Part shown: in pieces, positions 5,370 to 8,339 of the stretch | Numbering within the stretch: position 1 is the first letter of the stretch | Layout of the letters: every line of letters starts with the position of its first letter | Source of the DNA: Candidatus Dadabacteria bacterium UBA2774 | Lineage (GTDB): Bacteria > Desulfobacterota_D > UBA1144 > Nemesobacterales > UBA2774 | Direction: 5' to 3' | DNA: 8,339 nucleotides | Assembly (NCBI GenBank): GCA_002352485.1 | Contig: DEIM01000008.1 | Coordinates: 1-8,339 of the forward strand | Position numbers and translations under genes: made by a program | The notes under the pieces: model-generated | Databases searched by the model: none | The model's input: the letters and a program-made list of their open reading frames with translations, nothing else | What the model was told of the DNA's origin: nothing

Positions 5370-5854
5370 TACTGCCCTCTTTTTAATATGAATGTGTCAA
5401 ACAAGATTAGTATAACACCTATGGTAATGGCAGAGTCGGCTATGTTAAACGGGGGCCAGTGAAGGGCAGGGTCGCCGAACCAGTGAAAGTCTATAAAGTC
5501 TGTAACATAGCGGAGTCTGAAGCGGTCTATGGAGTTTCCGATGGCGCCGCCCATAATCAGACCGAGAGAGAAAACCAGTAGCCTGTTTCCGGGTCCGGCT
5601 TTTTTGAGAAAGAAAAATATTACCACTACGGCCGCTACAAGAACCAGTGCAAAGAGCGGGAGCCTTATGGACTCTGGAAGGTCGCGGAATATTCCAAACG
5701 CCGCACCGCGGTTGATAATATGTGTTACGTCGAAAAACGGCAGGACCTGGATCCTGTCGTAGAGCGGTACGAATTTTACTACGAGCCACTTGGATAATTG
5801 ATCGAGAATGACGACGACTGCCGCCACAATTGCTGCTGTCCAGTATCTGTTCAT
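5369..5854 (-). CDS. lspA: Lipoprotein signal peptidase (signal peptidase II)
   Basis: Inner-membrane aspartic protease that removes the signal peptide from diacylglyceryl-modified prolipoproteins. The 161-residue protein has four membrane segments (about 5-28, 64-83, 92-107 and 137-156). Family boxes are all present: LDQLSK (17-22), NRGAAFGIF (48-56), GGAIGNSIDR (102-111), YVTDFIDF (116-123) and FNIADSAI (136-143). The catalytic pair should be D119 and D140. The gene lies 38 nt behind the metallopeptidase-TPR gene and overlaps ribE by one base. The region before its ATG has no good Shine-Dalgarno sequence. I keep this start because the protein begins exactly where family members do. It implies that the organism makes lipoproteins. 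Confidence 0.96.
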   Translation of the reverse strand: MNRYWTAAIVAAVVVILDQLSKWLVVKFVPLYDRIQVLPFFDVTHIINRGAAFGIFRDLPESIRLPLFALVLVAAVVVIFFFLKKAGPGNRLLVFSLGLIMGGAIGNSIDRFRLRYVTDFIDFHWFGDPALHWPPFNIADSAITIGVILILFDTFILKRGQ

Positions 5855-5868
5855 GTTTGAGAGCCAAC

Positions 5869-5896
5869 AGTATATAGAATTCTGATATTAGATCAA
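5869..5896 (-). promoter_or_regulatory. Possible internal promoter before lspA
   Basis: On the minus strand TTGATC (5896-5891; four of six consensus bases) and TATACT (5874-5869; five of six) are 16 nt apart, in the gap between the metallopeptidase stop and lspA. The implied start near 5862 leaves only about 8 nt before the lspA ATG. If used, lspA would be transcribed nearly leaderless. AT-rich sequence alone could produce such a match. Confidence 0.3.
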
Positions 5897-8148
5897 TATT
5901 GCCCGGATTCTTCCTCATCTCTTAAACCGCTTGCCCAAATGCTCCTGTCGATGAAATCCAGGGAATAATCCTCTCTCTGCCCGCTCTCATCAAGCAGCAC
6001 AAGCTCTGTGTAAGCGTCCTGAGCTTCTTCATAGCGGCCTTGGGTATAAAAAACTATGCCGAGAATGCGCAGGTTCTCAAGCGTTAGCTTCTCCATACCT
6101 AGCCCAAGCTCCCGGGCTTGGCTCAGATATGGCAAAGCCTTATCAAACTGCTCGTTATTAAAAAACATTCTTCCAAGAAGATAATAAGCAGGCGCGTAAT
6201 CAGGATGCTCCTGTATCAGCTCCTCCAGGGCCGCGACTTGAAGTGTCCTTTGTCTAGTGCCGAAAAAATCCCTAATTTTCTCCTCGGTAACGCCGCCTCT
6301 ATTAATAGCCGAAATTTTTATATCTAACTCTCTCTTCAGCTCGTCCGGAAGGGGTTTACTTCGCAGGGCCTGAAATACCACAAGTGCCTTAGCAGAGTCG
6401 TCTGTCTGCCAGAGGGCGTTTGCCCGGATGTTCTGGAGGATGTGGCGGTCAACGAGCGGCAGATGCTCTGTCGTTTCGGCGGGTATGGCCACCTGCTCAT
6501 AATTTCCTCCATAGTAATTCGAATAAGAGAGACCGTTTAAGAGTACCGCGTCTCCGCCGCTGTAACCCAGGGCCTCTTCGAACTGTTTTATTGCCCTGTA
6601 GTAATCGTCGTCCCTGAAATGAGTAAATGCCAGGTTCTTCAGAGTCGCCACACGTCTTGGGCAAGTGGCTTCAAATATCGAGGGCTCGCTGAACCTCGAT
6701 TCGGCAATCGCCGTAGTCTCCTCCGGAGTATATACGCCCTCTAAAAACTCTTTCCATTCGGCGCTAAGCTCGCCAAGGCTCTTCCCGTAAACAGAGAAGT
6801 CACCGCTCTTATATAGCGTCTTGAAGTTTTCTATGCCGTATGTGTCTATCAGGTATCTTGAGAACGAGCCCATGAGCGTGTAGCTCACCTGGGGCGGGGC
6901 GTACCAGAAGCCAAAGCCAACGATATCTTCTATATCGGGGGCCATATTTTTCTCTATCAAGGACTTTGAGTATTGGTGGCGCGTGTAGCCGTTCCCGTTC
7001 CAGTCGGCGGCTACGGCTATGCCTTCCAGAAGTCCGATCTTGGGGCTTATTTTAAGGTATTCCGAGCCGAAGTCCCCGGCCATTACGTGCACCAGCTCGT
7101 GCTTTAATATAGGATGGGGGAACGAGCTGTAGACCATGTGTATTTCCTTATGCACGGGGTTTGCTATAGTGGTCTCGCCCGCGCCAACGATCTTCTTTCT
7201 CGTCTCAATGTCGGGGTAGATATAGGAGCGTATCTTCCCGCTTGAATTGAGATTCAGATACTCGCTTAACTGCTTGTATCTCCACTCGTGATCCTCAGCT
7301 ATCAGGTCTATGTACCCGGCCTCAGAAGAGCCGGGGTCGTAGTAGATAATAAAATTGTCCGTCTCAATTGATCCCGGAAGAATGTCCTCGGTAACGTAAT
7401 CGCGCGAATAACTAAACCCGATATTGTGCTGATACGAGTAGGAGATTATTAATGCTATAACAACTACAACTAGCGATATAAAATCAAACGCGCGCGCTCT
7501 TTGAAATGAGATGCCGTTCATCACCTTTAAAAGGAGTAATAGAAATACTCCCCAAAGTACGGTGACAGCCCTGTATATGATTAATGTTTGTGTGACGGGC
7601 ACGGCTTCGTCATACAGAGGCCCCGGGAAAAAGCCGATTACGGGGTTATAGAGGAAAAGTGGAAGTCCCGAATAGAGCTTCCAGAGGGAATAGAAGATTA
7701 TTGCAAGCAGTATGAGCGCCCCCAGGAGAAAACCCCTTCTTTTTACGATAAAGCCCGTAAGAAGCCCGAGTGAGGTCGAGAAGAATACTGTGACTGCGGG
7801 AATAAGCAGAAAGAAGACCGTCCCTTCCATTATGTAACAGTCCTGCTTAATCAGGGAGCTGAATAGGCCGATCAAATAGAGGACTGTGAGGATGATGAAG
7901 TTGATCAGTAATATTGCGGAAGACCTGTCAGATACCCTTTGACCGAATATACGGCTCCTGAGCTCTATATTTGCAAGCTCCGAGGCCAGAAAGACGGAGA
8001 TAAACGCCATGATGAACGCCGTGAAGATCGAGTATTCAAATCCGAGCGTGCCGACGAGCGGCAAGAATGTGAGAATAATGGCTAATATGGCCGCCACGGC
8101 TAGAGAAGTGAGTACTATTTTTGAGAAGAAAAGTTGATTGAATGTCAT
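5893..8148 (-). CDS. Polytopic membrane gluzincin (peptidase MA-like) with TPR repeats
   Basis: A 751-residue, three-part protein. Residues 1-240 hold about seven hydrophobic membrane segments (near 11-31, 38-57, 78-98, 109-132, 140-157, 189-208 and 222-239), with NPVIGFFPGPLYDE (168-181) in the loop before the sixth. Residues 258-475 form a peptidase MA-like metallopeptidase domain: H350-E-L-V-H354 is the zinc motif, E351 the catalytic base, and E375 in LLEGIAVAAD the third, gluzincin-type ligand. Residues 500-720 contain TPR-like helix pairs, clearest at 500-533, 652-685 and 692-720. Seven segments with the N-terminus inside would put the peptidase and TPRs in the periplasm. Substrate and partners are unknown. 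No good ribosome binding site is seen, but the hydrophobic start fits this ATG. It heads the leftward gene row. Confidence 0.88.
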   Translation of the reverse strand: MTFNQLFFSKIVLTSLAVAAILAIILTFLPLVGTLGFEYSIFTAFIMAFISVFLASELANIELRSRIFGQRVSDRSSAILLINFIILTVLYLIGLFSSLIKQDCYIMEGTVFFLLIPAVTVFFSTSLGLLTGFIVKRRGFLLGALILLAIIFYSLWKLYSGLPLFLYNPVIGFFPGPLYDEAVPVTQTLIIYRAVTVLWGVFLLLLLKVMNGISFQRARAFDFISLVVVVIALIISYSYQHNIGFSYSRDYVTEDILPGSIETDNFIIYYDPGSSEAGYIDLIAEDHEWRYKQLSEYLNLNSSGKIRSYIYPDIETRKKIVGAGETTIANPVHKEIHMVYSSFPHPILKHELVHVMAGDFGSEYLKISPKIGLLEGIAVAADWNGNGYTRHQYSKSLIEKNMAPDIEDIVGFGFWYAPPQVSYTLMGSFSRYLIDTYGIENFKTLYKSGDFSVYGKSLGELSAEWKEFLEGVYTPEETTAIAESRFSEPSIFEATCPRRVATLKNLAFTHFRDDDYYRAIKQFEEALGYSGGDAVLLNGLSYSNYYGGNYEQVAIPAETTEHLPLVDRHILQNIRANALWQTDDSAKALVVFQALRSKPLPDELKRELDIKISAINRGGVTEEKIRDFFGTRQRTLQVAALEELIQEHPDYAPAYYLLGRMFFNNEQFDKALPYLSQARELGLGMEKLTLENLRILGIVFYTQGRYEEAQDAYTELVLLDESGQREDYSLDFIDRSIWASGLRDEEESGQY

Positions 8149-8339
8149 GGGACTTGGCTCAATTGGTGAGTCTTTTCTTAACTATACATAATATTTAGGT
8201 GAGATTGGTGTTTTTTGGGGATAAGGGATTGTTTCACCCTTTTCAGACTTGCTCTAAATTAAATATGAAAATTATCTTCTCTTCTTTTGAATGATCACAC
8301 ACGAAGTGTGAATTACTAAAAGATTGCAAGAAATCACCG
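8149..8339. other. AT-rich upstream region of the metallopeptidase gene
   Basis: No gene is visible in the last 191 bp on either strand. On the minus strand TATAGT (8186-8181) resembles a -10 box, but nothing like a -35 lies at the right distance. The region probably contains the start of the leftward transcript. Its right part may belong to the neighbouring gene's flank, outside the window. Confidence 0.4.
8295..8311. repeat. Short inverted repeat TCACAC/GTGTGA
   Basis: TCACAC (8295-8300) and GTGTGA (8306-8311) form a 6-bp stem over a 5-nt loop; a shifted pairing CACAC/GTGTG over GAA is also possible. No T-run follows on the plus strand, and on the minus strand only mixed bases follow. It could be a small operator-like site or part of a repeat cut by the window end. 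Confidence 0.3.

Noticed and set aside
4737..5400. FMN riboswitch or other riboflavin-linked control of ribE
   Set aside because: ribE is embedded in a gene row with a one-base overlap upstream, so there is no leader in which a riboswitch could sit.
5445..5918. A 157-residue minus-strand open frame overlapping lspA
   Set aside because: It is out of frame with lspA, whose motifs are complete. The translation is Arg/Ser/Cys-rich with no recognisable domain: a shadow frame.

Overview
The window looks like chromosomal DNA from a diderm (Gram-negative) bacterium. The evidence is a TolC-type outer-membrane protein, a lipoprotein signal peptidase and several membrane or envelope genes. Base composition is middling by eye. 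The dispersed palindromes in the 2940-3263 gap resemble those I associate with uncultured Desulfobacterota-, Nitrospirota- or Dadabacteria-like genomes. This lineage guess rests on memory and is weak. I see no phage, insertion sequence, CRISPR array, tRNA or rRNA.

Left end (1-2215, plus strand). A gene leaving the window on the minus strand starts at position 20; only its first residues are visible. Its leader carries a perfect 16-bp palindrome over the expected transcription start, the layout of an autoregulated repressor, probably TetR-like. In the other direction lie a TolC-family gene (250-1764) and, behind its own candidate promoter, a thioredoxin gene (1886-2215). No pump or adaptor gene accompanies the TolC homologue inside the window.

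Middle (2216-3503). A convergent minus-strand gene encodes an unrecognised 233-residue protein: two coiled-coil ends flank a central part that may be a winged helix. A 324-bp gap follows, holding a promoter for that gene and a cluster of four repeat-like segments, three of them hairpins. A 67-residue, SH3-like small protein is then encoded on the plus strand.

Right half (3504-8148, minus strand). Five genes read leftwards in a compact row: a 751-residue membrane protein with a gluzincin metallopeptidase domain and TPRs, lspA, ribE (riboflavin synthase), aroK (shikimate kinase) and a metal-dependent cyclase/kynurenine-formamidase-like hydrolase. Gaps are 36-39 nt, except lspA/ribE, which overlap by one base. 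The row mixes envelope maintenance with cofactor and aromatic precursor synthesis, so it is probably a housekeeping operon without one pathway. A weak internal promoter before lspA may divide it.

I find no clear new multi-gene system. The points most worth a second look are the polytopic metallopeptidase-TPR protein, the repeat cluster, the divergent operator, and the coiled-coil protein with its inserted domain. No strong intrinsic terminator was found anywhere.
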